Notes: generated from the sequence alone by a model not told the origin. Counted from the first letter of the stretch, positions 25,104-33,901 are shown. The stretch is DNA of 64,000 bases from JAABTL01 sp964465355 (GCA_964465355.1 CAYXJZ010000004.1:13134-77133), one strand, 5' to 3'. Numbers and translations: made by a program.

Positions 25104-26012
25104 TCAGCGACGTCCCTGCGATCGCTGGCGCGGGTTGAAGGCGTCGCTCAACCCGTCGCCGATGAAGTTGATGCTGAGCACGGTGACGACGATGGCCAGC
25201 CCGGGCGGCAGCCACAACCAGGGCGCGCGCTCGAGCATGGTGAAGCTCTGGGCTTGCTGGAGCATGTTGCCCCAGCTGGGGGTGGGCGCCTGCACGCCGA
25301 GGCCGAGGAAGGAGAGGCCGGCCTCCATGAGGATGGCGGAGGACATGAACAGGGTGGCGGCGACGAACACCGAGCTGATGACGTTGGGCAGCACGTGGCG
25401 GGCGATGATCCGCCAGGAGGAGCCACCAAGCACCCTGGCGGCCGCCACGTACTCCATGTTCCTGGCGGCCAGCACCTCGCCGCGCACAAGACGGGCGATG
25501 GCCGGCCAGCCGAGCAGGCCGATGGCCAGCATGGTGTTGGTCATGCTGGGCCCCAGAGCCGCCACCAGCGCGATGATGGCCACCAGCGGCGGGATGCTCA
25601 TGATCAGGTCGGTGAAGCGCATGATCAGGCTCTCCACAAGGCCGCCGAAGAAGCCTGAGGCAGCACCAAGCACCACGCCGAGGGTGGTGGCGATGACCAC
25701 CGCCACGAAGCCGACGGTGAGCGACACCCGCCCGCCCGTCAGCAGCCGCGTCAGGGTGTCGCGGCCGGTGCCGTCGGTGCCGAGCAGGTGCTCGGCGCTG
25801 GGCGGCTGCAGCCGCTGGCGCAGGTTCAGCTCGGCGGGGCCGTAGGGCGTGAGCCACGGCGCGAAGACGGTGCCGACGAGGACCACCAGCAGCACCACCA
25901 CGCCGAAGATGGCCAGCCGCCGACGCATGAAGCGGCGCCAGGCCATGCGGCCGAGGCTGCGGCCGTCGGTAGCCCTGCCGGGATCGGCCACGGCGGTGGC
26001 CCCATCAGTCAT
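25104..26012 (-). CDS. ABC transporter permease, DppC family
   Basis: A 302-aa inner-membrane subunit beginning MTDGATAVADPG, followed by one helix (LAIFGVVVLLVVLVGTVFAP). LLGTDGTGRDTLTRLLTGGRVSL is the DppC hallmark. The ATPase-docking loop NMEYVAAARVLGGSSWRIIARH and LSFLGLGVQAPTPSWGNML follow. Its start overlaps the DppB stop by 8 nt. It forms the channel with DppB; no ATPase is encoded nearby. Confidence 0.93.
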   Translation of the reverse strand: MTDGATAVADPGRATDGRSLGRMAWRRFMRRRLAIFGVVVLLVVLVGTVFAPWLTPYGPAELNLRQRLQPPSAEHLLGTDGTGRDTLTRLLTGGRVSLTVGFVAVVIATTLGVVLGAASGFFGGLVESLIMRFTDLIMSIPPLVAIIALVAALGPSMTNTMLAIGLLGWPAIARLVRGEVLAARNMEYVAAARVLGGSSWRIIARHVLPNVISSVFVAATLFMSSAILMEAGLSFLGLGVQAPTPSWGNMLQQAQSFTMLERAPWLWLPPGLAIVVTVLSINFIGDGLSDAFNPRQRSQGRR

Positions 26013-26961
26013 AGCGCACCCTCGGATCGATGACCGCGTAGGCCAGGTCGGTGAGCAGGTTCGCCACCATGACCGCCAGGCTGAACACCAGCGCAAGACC
26101 CATGATCATCGGCGTGTCGCGGGTGTTGACGGCGCGGATGAACAACAGCCCCGTACCAGGCCACTGGAAGACGGTCTCGATGTACACCGCGCCGGCCAGC
26201 AGGGTGGGCAGCGCAAGGCCGATGGCGGTGACCAGCGGCGACAGCGCGTTGCGCAGCGCGTGCCCCCAGATCACCTTGCGCTCCGCCAGGCCCTTGGCCC
26301 TGGCGGTGTTCAGGTAGTCCGAGCTCAGGACCTCCAACATGCTGTTGCGCGTGTAACGCATGAAGGTGACCATGCGCACCAGGCCGATGGCCAGGGCGGG
26401 CAGCACCAGATGGCGCAGGTTGTCGAGCAGGTCGTATGGCTGGCCCGCCGTGCGCATGCCGGAGGAGGGGAACCAGTCGAGCTTCAGCGAGAACACGTAG
26501 ACGAACAGCAGCCCGAGGAAGAAGACCGGCATCGAGAGGCCGATGAAGCCGAGCACGGTGAGCACGTGGTCGATCCAGGTGTTCTGCTTCAGGGCAGAGA
26601 GCACCCCGAGGGTGACGCCCACCAAGAGGGCGAAGGCAAGGGCCACACCCATGAGCTGCAGGGTGGGGCCAAGCCGCAGGCCGATGGCCTGGGCCACCGA
26701 CTCGTGGCTCACCAGCGAGTAGCCGAACTGGCCCTGCACGATCCGCCCAAGCCAGGCCAGGTACTGGAAGGCCAGTGGTTGGTCGAGGCCGAGCCGGGCG
26801 CGTTGCTGGGCCAGCATCTCCCGGCTGAAGCCGGCCTCGTCCGCGAACATGGCCAGCAGCGCGTCGCCTGGCATCATGGCGGCCAGGAGGAAGACGATCA
26901 GCGTGATGCCGATGAGCAGCGGCACGCTGACGAGGATGCGGCGGACGGCGTACACCGACAT
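26005..26961 (-). CDS. ABC transporter permease, DppB family
   Basis: A 318-aa permease beginning MSVYAVRRILVSVPLLIGIT, a DppB N-terminal helix. MMPGDALLAMFADEAG, RLGLDQPLAFQYLAWLGRIV, the docking loop DYLNTARAKGLAERKVIWGH, FQWPGTGLLFIRAVNTRD and the C-terminus YAVIDPRVRYD are all family features. Starts 1 nt after the DapA-like stop, so translation is coupled. Pairs with the DppC that follows. Confidence 0.94.
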   Translation of the reverse strand: MSVYAVRRILVSVPLLIGITLIVFLLAAMMPGDALLAMFADEAGFSREMLAQQRARLGLDQPLAFQYLAWLGRIVQGQFGYSLVSHESVAQAIGLRLGPTLQLMGVALAFALLVGVTLGVLSALKQNTWIDHVLTVLGFIGLSMPVFFLGLLFVYVFSLKLDWFPSSGMRTAGQPYDLLDNLRHLVLPALAIGLVRMVTFMRYTRNSMLEVLSSDYLNTARAKGLAERKVIWGHALRNALSPLVTAIGLALPTLLAGAVYIETVFQWPGTGLLFIRAVNTRDTPMIMGLALVFSLAVMVANLLTDLAYAVIDPRVRYD

Positions 26962-26962
26962 G

Positions 26963-27856
26963 CTAGGCCCGCGCTCGCTCCAGGACCTGGCGGATGGCCG
27001 CGCGCGCGGCCTCGTCCAGGCGCGCTGTGCGGCCGTAGGCCAGGCCGCTGCCGAAGCCGCGTTCGGCGGTGGCGAACTTCAGGCACTCCAGCCAGAAGCC
27101 GTGGCTGTGGAGCTGCCACAGCTCGGCGGCAGCGGCCTGCAAGCGGTCGGCCTCGTCGAAGTCGCCTTCTGCCGCGCGCCGCACCATGTCCACGAACAAG
27201 GCAGGCTCGACGTTGCTCAGGCCGGGCACAAGGCCGTCGGCACCCGCCCGCAGGGCAGCGCTGCCTTGGCGCTCGGCGCCCTGCAGCACGCAGTAGTCGG
27301 GGCGCTGGGCCTTCAGGGCGAGGAAGCCACGGAAGGCCTCCTCGTCACCGGCGCTGTCCTTGATGCCGATGATGTGGTCGACGCCGAGCAGCGCCTGAGC
27401 GGTGGCGGGGCTGAGCGGATTGTGGGTCATCGAGGGGATGTTGTAGAGCAGAACGGGCAGGAGGCTGGCGGCGGCGATGGCGGCGAAGTGGTCGTGCTGA
27501 GCGTCGGCGTCGGCGGCGAAGTAGTAGGGGGCGGCGGCCACCACCGCGTCGGCGCCTGCATCCTCGGCCTGCGCGGTGGCCTCGATGGCGCGCGCTGCGC
27601 TGGGCTCGAGGACGCCGGCCAGCACCGGCACGCGACCGGAGGCGGCCTCGACCGCTGCCCGGATGACCTCGGCGCGTTCATCTGCGCGCAACCAGGGCCC
27701 CTCGCCGCTGCTGCCAAGGACGAAGAGGCCACCCACGCCTGCCTCGACCAGCGCGCCGGCCAGGCGGCGGGTGGCGTCAATGTCGACGCGGCCGTCGCCG
27801 AGCAGGGGGGTGATCATGGGCGGCACCACGCCCGCCACGCGCAGGCGGCCGCTCAC
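26963..27856 (-). CDS. Dihydrodipicolinate synthase/N-acetylneuraminate lyase family aldolase
   Basis: A 297-aa class I aldolase of the DapA superfamily. GLFVLGSSGEGPWL (~44-57) is the carboxylate-binding loop, with GSSGE for the usual GTTGE. LLYNIPSMTHN (~140) holds the catalytic Tyr, and HIIGIKDSAGDEEAF (~165) the Schiff-base Lys. The C-terminal helices are normal. Catabolic members split 2-keto-3-deoxy sugar acids or sialic acid into pyruvate plus an aldehyde. The operon (FadR regulator, transporter, isomerase) points to catabolism, not lysine synthesis. ATGA overlap with the regulator gene. Confidence 0.9.
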   Translation of the reverse strand: MSGRLRVAGVVPPMITPLLGDGRVDIDATRRLAGALVEAGVGGLFVLGSSGEGPWLRADERAEVIRAAVEAASGRVPVLAGVLEPSAARAIEATAQAEDAGADAVVAAAPYYFAADADAQHDHFAAIAAASLLPVLLYNIPSMTHNPLSPATAQALLGVDHIIGIKDSAGDEEAFRGFLALKAQRPDYCVLQGAERQGSAALRAGADGLVPGLSNVEPALFVDMVRRAAEGDFDEADRLQAAAAELWQLHSHGFWLECLKFATAERGFGSGLAYGRTARLDEAARAAIRQVLERARA

Positions 27857-28572
27857 GAGCCGAGCACCTGTTGGTGGGCGCGCTGAAGCCGCTGCTCGAT
27901 GCCGTCGTAGTGGGTATCCAACGCGGCCCTCGCCCGCTCGACGTCACGCGCCTTGACCGCATCCACCACGGCCAGGTGATCCATGTAGGTCTTCATGGGG
28001 TCGTCGTCGGTCAGCGGCACGCGCTGAGAGGCGCGCTGCAGGACGAACCAGAAGGCGTCGAGCAACTCGAGCAGGATGCGGTTGTTCAGGTCGACGTGCA
28101 GTAGCCGGTGGAACTCGCGGTCCTGGTCGCGCAGCGTCTCGGCGCGGCTGGCGTGCACCCGCATCTCCTCGACCACGGCGTCCAGCTCGGCGAGGCGGTT
28201 GGCCTGGATGACTTCGATCACGTCGCCGATGACGCCCACCTCCACCGCCCGGCGTACCTGCAGGGTCTGGGCCAGCTCGTCGACGTCCTGCAGCAGGCCG
28301 TATGGCGCCTTCTCGAGCATGCGCTGCAGCGAGAAGTGGGCCACGAAGACGCCGACGCCATGCCGTACGTCGATGACCCCGACGGCCTCCAGGCCACGGA
28401 TGGCCTCGCGCACCGAGCTGCGGCTGACACCAAGCTGCGTGGCCAGCACACCCTCGGGCGGAAGCGGGTCACCAGGGGCAAGGCGCTGGTCGGCGATGAA
28501 GTCCCGCACCATCGCCTGCACCGAGTTCCGAAGCAAGGGCGCACGTTCCAGACGCGTGATCGAACCGCTCAT
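27853..28572 (-). CDS. GntR/FadR-family (FCD) transcriptional regulator
   Basis: A 239-aa regulator. Winged HTH at ~15-80 with PGDPLPPEGVLATQLGVSRS and REAIRGLEAVGVIDVRHGVG. The FCD effector domain (~95-230) carries the His/Asp pattern for a bound metal and carboxylate (for example REFHRLLHVDLNNRILLELL). It heads a seven-gene reverse operon (28572 to 21645). Its promoter contains a palindrome that recurs at 20070, so it probably controls itself and the two FAD genes. The inducer is probably an organic acid or sugar acid. Confidence 0.93.
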   Translation of the reverse strand: MSGSITRLERAPLLRNSVQAMVRDFIADQRLAPGDPLPPEGVLATQLGVSRSSVREAIRGLEAVGVIDVRHGVGVFVAHFSLQRMLEKAPYGLLQDVDELAQTLQVRRAVEVGVIGDVIEVIQANRLAELDAVVEEMRVHASRAETLRDQDREFHRLLHVDLNNRILLELLDAFWFVLQRASQRVPLTDDDPMKTYMDHLAVVDAVKARDVERARAALDTHYDGIEQRLQRAHQQVLGS

Positions 28573-28642
28573 GGTCCCACCAATCCAGGCAAGAGGGATC
28601 TAGGGCCGAAGCCCCGTGGTCAGGTTGCCGACCGTTCAGGGC

Positions 28643-28672
28643 AGGATAGTGCAGATATCTGATATCTGTCAA
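28643..28672 (-). promoter_or_regulatory. Promoter and operator of the FadR-led operon
   Basis: On the reverse strand: TTGACA (28667-28672), 18-bp spacer, TATCCT (28643-28648). The spacer is filled by the operator CAGATATCTG (28652-28661) and an overlapping second ATATCTG half. This is the same layout as at 20056-20084. The leader to the ATG at 28572 is about 65 nt. Confidence 0.78.
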
Positions 28673-28680
28673 GATGGCCT

Positions 28681-29047
28681 AGCGTGGTCGCCGCAAGGGG
28701 CCTGCAGGGCTGTAGGGGGCTAGCCGAAGCAACTTCGTCCATGAGGCGCAGGCGCCTGAGTTCGATGTGACCGATAGCAAAGCTCTCAGCTGGCTTTCTG
28801 TCGACAGTCGAGTTCTACATTGATAACTACTCGTCGACCAATTCCAGTTAAAGGTTGTACAGCTTGCTCATGCTCTAGCAAGAGCTTGACTTCATTTGCT
28901 CATCCCGAGAATGCCAAGAATGCCCGTAAATGTCATCGCAACATTCTTGATGGCATTTACGGGACATTTAAGGACAAGTAAGGATGAAGTACCGCAAACT
29001 CGTCTATCCAAAAGACTTAGGCAACATGCCCATAAAGTCAATCGAAC
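28681..29047. other. Low-GC intergenic stretch
   Basis: About 370 bp, clearly less GC-rich than the flanks, separating the FadR promoter from the 3' end of the AlbA_2 protein gene. No convincing gene. A 48-codon frame from 28984 overlaps the next gene and lacks any domain. The stretch contains a long hairpin (28919-28968). Base composition suggests acquired DNA. Confidence 0.6.
28919..28968. repeat. Long imperfect inverted repeat
   Basis: Left arm 28919-28937 and right arm 28949-28968 pair over about 18 bp with one mismatch and one bulge (core CCCGTAAATG / CATTTACGGG), leaving an 11-nt loop. There is no T-tract on either strand, so it is not a classic terminator. It could be a structured RNA, a processing site or a mobile-element remnant. 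Confidence 0.65.
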
Positions 29048-30763
29048 CTAATCCAACCAAACATAACGAGCACTACGCCCACGTCCTGGAGACTGAATCT
29101 GGGGATACTCCGCCCGAAGTTGCGTCATAAGCTGCCAGGCCTGGGACCTACTGAGCTGAGTGATCCTACGAATCTCTGAATTCGAAAGCCCGCCTTCTCC
29201 ACTTTCGGCGCGACTCCGCAGAACGCTCAGAACCCGCGCCTTGGCCGCTTCCCAATCAAGCCGCCGATCTCGATCTGGGTGGCCCGGCAAAGCCAACCTC
29301 TCATGCACACGCCTACGCAGCACCCAATAAGACCCAGTCCCTGAACCTCCCCGATCCAAGAAGCCAAACGTGCGTTCCATCTCAGCCAAGATCTCGCGAG
29401 CTTCCGGCTCCGTACGTTGACACAGCCGAGCGACCGTGTTCGTGTCAATCTCGATATGTCGAGTCAAAAACTGCAGGACGAGAAGATGATCAGCCCCTAA
29501 GAATCGCCCTCCCCTTACCTCTTCCTCTTCAACGAATGCTCTGAACCGCACAGACAGATCAGACGCTCTCACCATGACCCGCACCACTTCGCCAAAGTCC
29601 TCGATCACAGGAGGTTCCTTACCTTCCATCAATAACGCCCGATAAACACGCTGAATGCCTAAGTTGCTGCGGTTGACTAGGCGTAGGCGAACGAGCGCTT
29701 CAACCAAGCAAGGATTCCTCGTCACCGGCGGATGGTGAAGAATGTTCTGTGGTGTCACGCCACCGATCAACCCACCTGGATTGCTCACTTCGAGCCGTCT
29801 GTCAAAGTGCTTCATGAGGATAGGGCTGGGAACTCGGTAGTCAGCATGACCAAAGGCGTTCATCAAGATTTCGCGCAATGCGACTTCGGGGTACGTTCTG
29901 ACCTCAAAATGGAAAAGGCCTTGCTGAACCGTTTGAATCGGGTTCTCCGCCTGAATACGATCTTCCAACCTCGGTAACGTCAAAGCCAAAGCATCCTGAC
30001 CATCGATCCGATCTGAATAGTCATCCTCACTGCGCATACGCAGGTACGTCCATGAGAACTGAGGAACCGCAGCCCTGATAGCGCTCGCCCTGCCAGCTAA
30101 GAGAACACCTGCTCGTGTCAGCCGCCCGTCGCGAACGACGCCAATGGCCGTCAACAGATCGCTATCCGTGGACCTCAGCAACTCCTCAGGCGCCCGGTCT
30201 CGCCGAGCAATGTCGCGCAATTGCTCCATGGCAGCGGGAGAAATGAGGTCATCGACGCGACCCTCAACGAACCCGGCCGTGAAATCCGCTTCGCCAACTT
30301 CGGCTACGAGACGTGTAAGGGTGCTCCCAGTGAGCGGTTTGCAGTCCGTACCAACGCGTATGTGCGCGCGACCGCCACTGTCCGTGTACGGTGGTCGACC
30401 AGGATTGATCTGCACCACAAGGAGCCGCCCAGAACCTTCAGGGACAGCGAGTTCATGAATCTCAGGTATCAAGCGAGGATCCGTTCGCTCATGGATGGCT
30501 CCGCGAAGAGTCGGAGCGTCCACACCAGCCGGTACACCCAAGATCGCCTGTGATCGACCCACTATCCGGTCAGCAACACCAAGCACGACTGTCCCACCGC
30601 CGCCGTTGGCCATGCAAACAACCGCTTCGACAACCTTTGCCACCGCAGCACGCATACTGCCGATGTCCCATTGCTTGAAATCGAGATCCTGACCTTCGAG
30701 GTCGTCTGCACACTCATGGTCGAGTCGATCCAGCAGGACGCGTACCTCATCCGTGCTACGCAT
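29048..30763 (-). CDS. AlbA_2 / Schlafen-like DNA-binding protein with HATPase domain
   Basis: A 571-aa protein. The N-terminal AlbA_2 (Schlafen-like) domain has DLDFKQWD (~26-33), MANGGGGTVVLGVADRI (~51-67) and HIRVGTDCKPL (~135). A C-terminal HATPase_c_4 domain has REILMNAFGHADYRV (~298), EVSNPGGLIGGVT (~330) and VTRNPCLVEALVRLRLVNR. A winged-helix tail (LSNSEIRRITQLSRSQAWQLM) ends it. Members are predicted ATP-binding transcription regulators, some linked to phage defence. GC content and codon use are lower than in all its neighbours. AAGGTGA precedes the ATG. It stands alone, with no obvious partner gene. Confidence 0.85.
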   Translation of the reverse strand: MRSTDEVRVLLDRLDHECADDLEGQDLDFKQWDIGSMRAAVAKVVEAVVCMANGGGGTVVLGVADRIVGRSQAILGVPAGVDAPTLRGAIHERTDPRLIPEIHELAVPEGSGRLLVVQINPGRPPYTDSGGRAHIRVGTDCKPLTGSTLTRLVAEVGEADFTAGFVEGRVDDLISPAAMEQLRDIARRDRAPEELLRSTDSDLLTAIGVVRDGRLTRAGVLLAGRASAIRAAVPQFSWTYLRMRSEDDYSDRIDGQDALALTLPRLEDRIQAENPIQTVQQGLFHFEVRTYPEVALREILMNAFGHADYRVPSPILMKHFDRRLEVSNPGGLIGGVTPQNILHHPPVTRNPCLVEALVRLRLVNRSNLGIQRVYRALLMEGKEPPVIEDFGEVVRVMVRASDLSVRFRAFVEEEEVRGGRFLGADHLLVLQFLTRHIEIDTNTVARLCQRTEPEAREILAEMERTFGFLDRGGSGTGSYWVLRRRVHERLALPGHPDRDRRLDWEAAKARVLSVLRSRAESGEGGLSNSEIRRITQLSRSQAWQLMTQLRAEYPQIQSPGRGRSARYVWLD

Positions 30764-30834
30764 GCGTCACCTTAATATCTCAATGGCCCCAACACCCAGG
30801 GTGTGCCGGACTCGCTCATCGGCGGACGTCGGTA

Positions 30835-31458
30835 TTACTCCGCGAACTTCTTGTAGTCCTCCGCGAACTCCTCCCGCCACTTCCGCTCCCGCTCAGCCAC
30901 CATCAGCCCATGCTCGACGTGCTGCTCCGCCTCCGCCTGCGACAGCACGACCACGCCGTTGTCGTCCGCCACGATCAGCTCGCCAGGGTTGACGATCACC
31001 CCGCCGCACAGCACCGGCACACCCACAGCCCCCTCGCGCCCGATGTTCTTGGCCACCTTGGCCGACACGGTGCGGCAGAAGGTGGGGAAGCGCATGGTCT
31101 GGATCTCGATGATGTCGGTCATGGCGCCGTCGACGATGCAGCCGGCCAGGCCCCAGCGCACGTAGCGCAGGGCGCGGAACTCGCCGATCACGGCGTGCTC
31201 GTCGTCGCCGCCGCGGTCCACCACCAGCACGTCACCTGGCTGCACCAGCTCCTCGATCTGGTTCAGCGCGCCAAGGTCGTTGCCGCCCGTGCGCACGGTG
31301 AAGGCCGGCCCCACCATGTGCACGCGGCTGGCCAACGGCTTGATGGCGGCCGCCATGACGCGGGCGTTGTCCAGGTGGCCGATGGTGGCAGGCACGATCT
31401 GGCGGTAGGTCTCGATGATCTCCCGGCTCACGCGGATGAAATCGTTGCGGATCTCCAT
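30835..31458 (-). CDS. RraA-like / 4-hydroxy-4-methyl-2-oxoglutarate aldolase family protein
   Basis: A 207-aa RraA-family protein. VGPAFTVRTGGNDLGALNQIEEL (~50-72), DVLVVDRGGDDEHAVIGEF (~77-95) and AGCIVDGAMTDIIEI (~110-124) hold the Arg/Asp residues of the aldolase active site. A helical C-terminal extension of ~40 residues (AEAEQHVEHGLMVAERERKW) is longer than in RraA itself. Catabolic members cleave or decarboxylate oxaloacetate-like keto acids. ATG at 31458 is chosen as the first start that keeps the promoter free; a longer frame to 31593 overlaps the divergent nitrilase gene. Confidence 0.86.
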   Translation of the reverse strand: MEIRNDFIRVSREIIETYRQIVPATIGHLDNARVMAAAIKPLASRVHMVGPAFTVRTGGNDLGALNQIEELVQPGDVLVVDRGGDDEHAVIGEFRALRYVRWGLAGCIVDGAMTDIIEIQTMRFPTFCRTVSAKVAKNIGREGAVGVPVLCGGVIVNPGELIVADDNGVVVLSQAEAEQHVEHGLMVAERERKWREEFAEDYKKFAE

Positions 31459-31463
31459 TGGGC

Positions 31464-31469
31464 TATCAT
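31464..31469 (+). promoter_or_regulatory. Candidate -10 of the nitrilase-family gene
   Basis: TATCAT ends 5 nt before the ATG at 31475, a leaderless-type arrangement. Only 16 bp separate the two divergent start codons here, so both promoters must overlap the opposite gene. No clear -35 is seen. Confidence 0.35.
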
Positions 31470-31474
31470 CCCGC

Positions 31475-32329
31475 ATGGGTACCCTGCGCATCGCCCTGCT
31501 CCAGACCAACCCAGGCGACGATCGCGACCGCAACGTCGAGGAGGCCTTCGGCCTGATCGAAGCTGCAGCCAAAGCCGGCGCCGACATCGTCACCCTGCCC
31601 GAGGCCTTCGTCTACCGCGCCCGCGACATGGAGAAACGCTGGGCCGCCGCCGAGACCATCCCCGGCCCGCTCTCTGAGCGGCTCTCCGCCACGGCCAAGC
31701 GCCTTGGCATCCACCTGCTGGCGGGCAGCTACCCGGAGCGGCCCGGGGCCGACGACCCCTCCTACGAGTCCGACCCGCGCACCTACAACACCAGCCTCCT
31801 CTTCGGCCCAGACGGCGAACTGCTGGCGAAGTACCGCAAGATCCACATGTTCGACATGGACTTAGCCGGTGGCGTCAGCGCCAAGGAGTCGGCGCGCAAC
31901 CGGCCAGGCGACGAGGTGGTCACGGCCGACACGGCCTTCGGCCGCGTTGGGCTGACGGTCTGCTACGACCTGCGCTTCCCCGAGCTGTTCCGCATCCAGG
32001 CCCTGCGCGGCGCCTTCCTCTGCTTCGTGCCTTCGAACTTCACCCTCTTCACCGGCAAGGACCACTGGGAGGTGCTGTTGCGCGCCCGCGCCATCGAGAA
32101 CGGCGTCTACATCGTGGCGCCGGCCACCATCGGCAAGTCGGACGACTTCAACAGCTACGGCCGCTCGATGGTGGTCGATCCATGGGGCACGGTGGTGGCC
32201 ACGGCATCCGACGGCGTGGGCGTGACCATCGCCGAGATCGACACCGAGCGGCAGGCGCGTATCCAGGCCTCGCTGCCCAGCCTCAAGAACCGCGTCCCCA
32301 CCGCTTACCGTGAGGCCACCACCGATTAG
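31475..32329 (+). CDS. Carbon-nitrogen hydrolase (nitrilase superfamily)
   Basis: A 284-aa enzyme with the full Glu-Lys-Cys triad: VTLPEAFVYR (Glu ~43), KYRKIHMFDMD (Lys ~118) and LTVCYDLRFPELF (Cys ~159). The length and the FDMD and DLRFPEL patterns resemble the Nit/omega-amidase branch, which hydrolyses small amides such as alpha-ketoglutaramate or deaminated glutathione. It is divergent from the RraA-like gene and 57 nt ahead of a transporter cassette, so it may process an imported amide. Cytosolic. Confidence 0.91.
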   Translation: MGTLRIALLQTNPGDDRDRNVEEAFGLIEAAAKAGADIVTLPEAFVYRARDMEKRWAAAETIPGPLSERLSATAKRLGIHLLAGSYPERPGADDPSYESDPRTYNTSLLFGPDGELLAKYRKIHMFDMDLAGGVSAKESARNRPGDEVVTADTAFGRVGLTVCYDLRFPELFRIQALRGAFLCFVPSNFTLFTGKDHWEVLLRARAIENGVYIVAPATIGKSDDFNSYGRSMVVDPWGTVVATASDGVGVTIAEIDTERQARIQASLPSLKNRVPTAYREATTD

Positions 32330-32386
32330 TGACCGATAAGGTATGAATTAGCGGCGGGCGACCCGTCGCCCCAAGGAGGCAGCACC

Positions 32387-33901
32387 ATGATCCAGCGCAT
32401 CGCCCTCACCTTGATCCTAGCCTTGTCCTTCGGGGCCGTGATGGCCCAGTCCACCCTGCGCATCGGCCTCTCCCTCGGCGCGGCCAACATCAACCCTGCC
32501 GAGTCCACCGGCATCGCCGACGCCACCGTCATCCGCCACGTCTTCGAGGGCTTGGTGGGCTTCGATCCCGACAGCAACCTGGTCCCCGAACTGGCCTCCT
32601 CCTGGGTGGTCAACGACGACGCCACGGTGTTCACCTTCACCCTGCGAGAAGGTGTGAGCTTCCACGACGGCACGCCCTTCAACGCCGAGACGGCGGCCGC
32701 CTACTACAACTGGGTGCTCGATCCGAGCAGCTCAGGCGCCCGCGGGCGCGCGCAGTTGGCCGGCGTGACCAGCGTCGAGGCCACCGGTCCCTATGAGCTC
32801 ACCTTCACGCGCGACTCCTCCAACGGCTCCTTCCTCTTCAACCTGGCGCTGTCGAACAGCCGCATCACCAGCCCCGCCTCCATCGAGCTCTACGGCGAGG
32901 ACATCGGCCGCAACCCGGTGGGCACCGGCCCCTTCCGCTTCGTGAGCTGGGAGGACGGCGTCAGCCTCACCCTGGAACGGAACCCCGACTACTGGGGCGA
33001 GCCGGCGCTGACCGACACGCTCGTCTTCCTCGAGGTGCCCAACAACTCCACCCGCCTTGCCATGCTGCAGAGCGGCGAGGCCGACTTCATCGAGAACCTG
33101 GCGCCGCAGCTGGTCAGCACGGTGGAGGCCGACCCCGACCTGATCCTGCTGGAGCGCATCGGCACCGCCTCGCGCATCCTGCAGCTCAACACCACCAAGG
33201 CGCCCTTCGACGACGTGCGTGTGCGCCATGCGCTGAACCACGCGGTGGACGTCGACCAGATCGTGCGCATCACCCTGCAGGGCCTAGGCGTGGCGCTCAC
33301 CGCGCCGATCCCTGACCCGGTCTTCGGCTACGCCGAGCAGCCCGACTACGTCTACGATCCAGAGCTGGCCCGCTCGCTGCTGGCCGAGGCCGGCTACGCC
33401 GACGGCTTCACCGTCACCATGCTCACCTTCATCGGCGACGAGTACGCCTCCGCCGGCCAGATGCTGCAGCAGTACTTCGCCGAGGTGGGCGTGACGCTGA
33501 TCATCGACGCCAAGGAGCGCGGCGCCCTGGTCGATCAGATCTTCCTGCCGGTGGAGAGCAACCCCACCGAGCTGGCGCTGGTCGGCGCCACCGCCGCCAC
33601 CAGCGACGCCGACCGCGGCCTTGTACCCTCCTTCGCCACCTGGTCCTTCCCACCGGCTTCGAACAACTGGAGCTTCTACAGCAACGAGCGCGTCGACGAG
33701 CTGCTGCGGGCCGGCATCGCCACCGCCGCGCCAGAGGAGCGCGCGGCCATCTACGCCGAGGCGCAGGAGATCATCTGGGCCGACGCGCCGTGGGTCTTCC
33801 TCTACAGCGCCACCGCCCTGGCGGCGACGCACACCTCGGTCCACGGCATCCACGTCATGCCGGAGCGTTCGCTGGACGCGCGTTGGGCCTACCGCGACTG
33901 A
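32387..33901 (+). CDS. ABC transporter substrate-binding protein, SBP_bac_5 family
   Basis: A 504-aa exported protein. Signal peptide MIQRIALTLILALSFGAVMA, then QSTLRIGLSLGAANINPAES. TFTLREGVSFHDGTPFNAETA (~83-103), GRNPVGTGPFRFVSWEDG (~180), ERNPDYWGEPALTDTLVF (~198) and RVRHALNHAVDVDQIV (~278) are standard family-5 motifs. GGAGGCAGCACC precedes the ATG. It supplies the DppBC pair that follows. The nearby amidase suggests an amide or peptide ligand. Confidence 0.94.
   Translation: MIQRIALTLILALSFGAVMAQSTLRIGLSLGAANINPAESTGIADATVIRHVFEGLVGFDPDSNLVPELASSWVVNDDATVFTFTLREGVSFHDGTPFNAETAAAYYNWVLDPSSSGARGRAQLAGVTSVEATGPYELTFTRDSSNGSFLFNLALSNSRITSPASIELYGEDIGRNPVGTGPFRFVSWEDGVSLTLERNPDYWGEPALTDTLVFLEVPNNSTRLAMLQSGEADFIENLAPQLVSTVEADPDLILLERIGTASRILQLNTTKAPFDDVRVRHALNHAVDVDQIVRITLQGLGVALTAPIPDPVFGYAEQPDYVYDPELARSLLAEAGYADGFTVTMLTFIGDEYASAGQMLQQYFAEVGVTLIIDAKERGALVDQIFLPVESNPTELALVGATAATSDADRGLVPSFATWSFPPASNNWSFYSNERVDELLRAGIATAAPEERAAIYAEAQEIIWADAPWVFLYSATALAATHTSVHGIHVMPERSLDARWAYRD

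Noticed and set aside
28984..29130. A 48-codon forward frame with a ribosome-site-like TAAGG
   Set aside because: It overlaps the 3' end of the AlbA_2 gene on the other strand and shows no recognisable domain.
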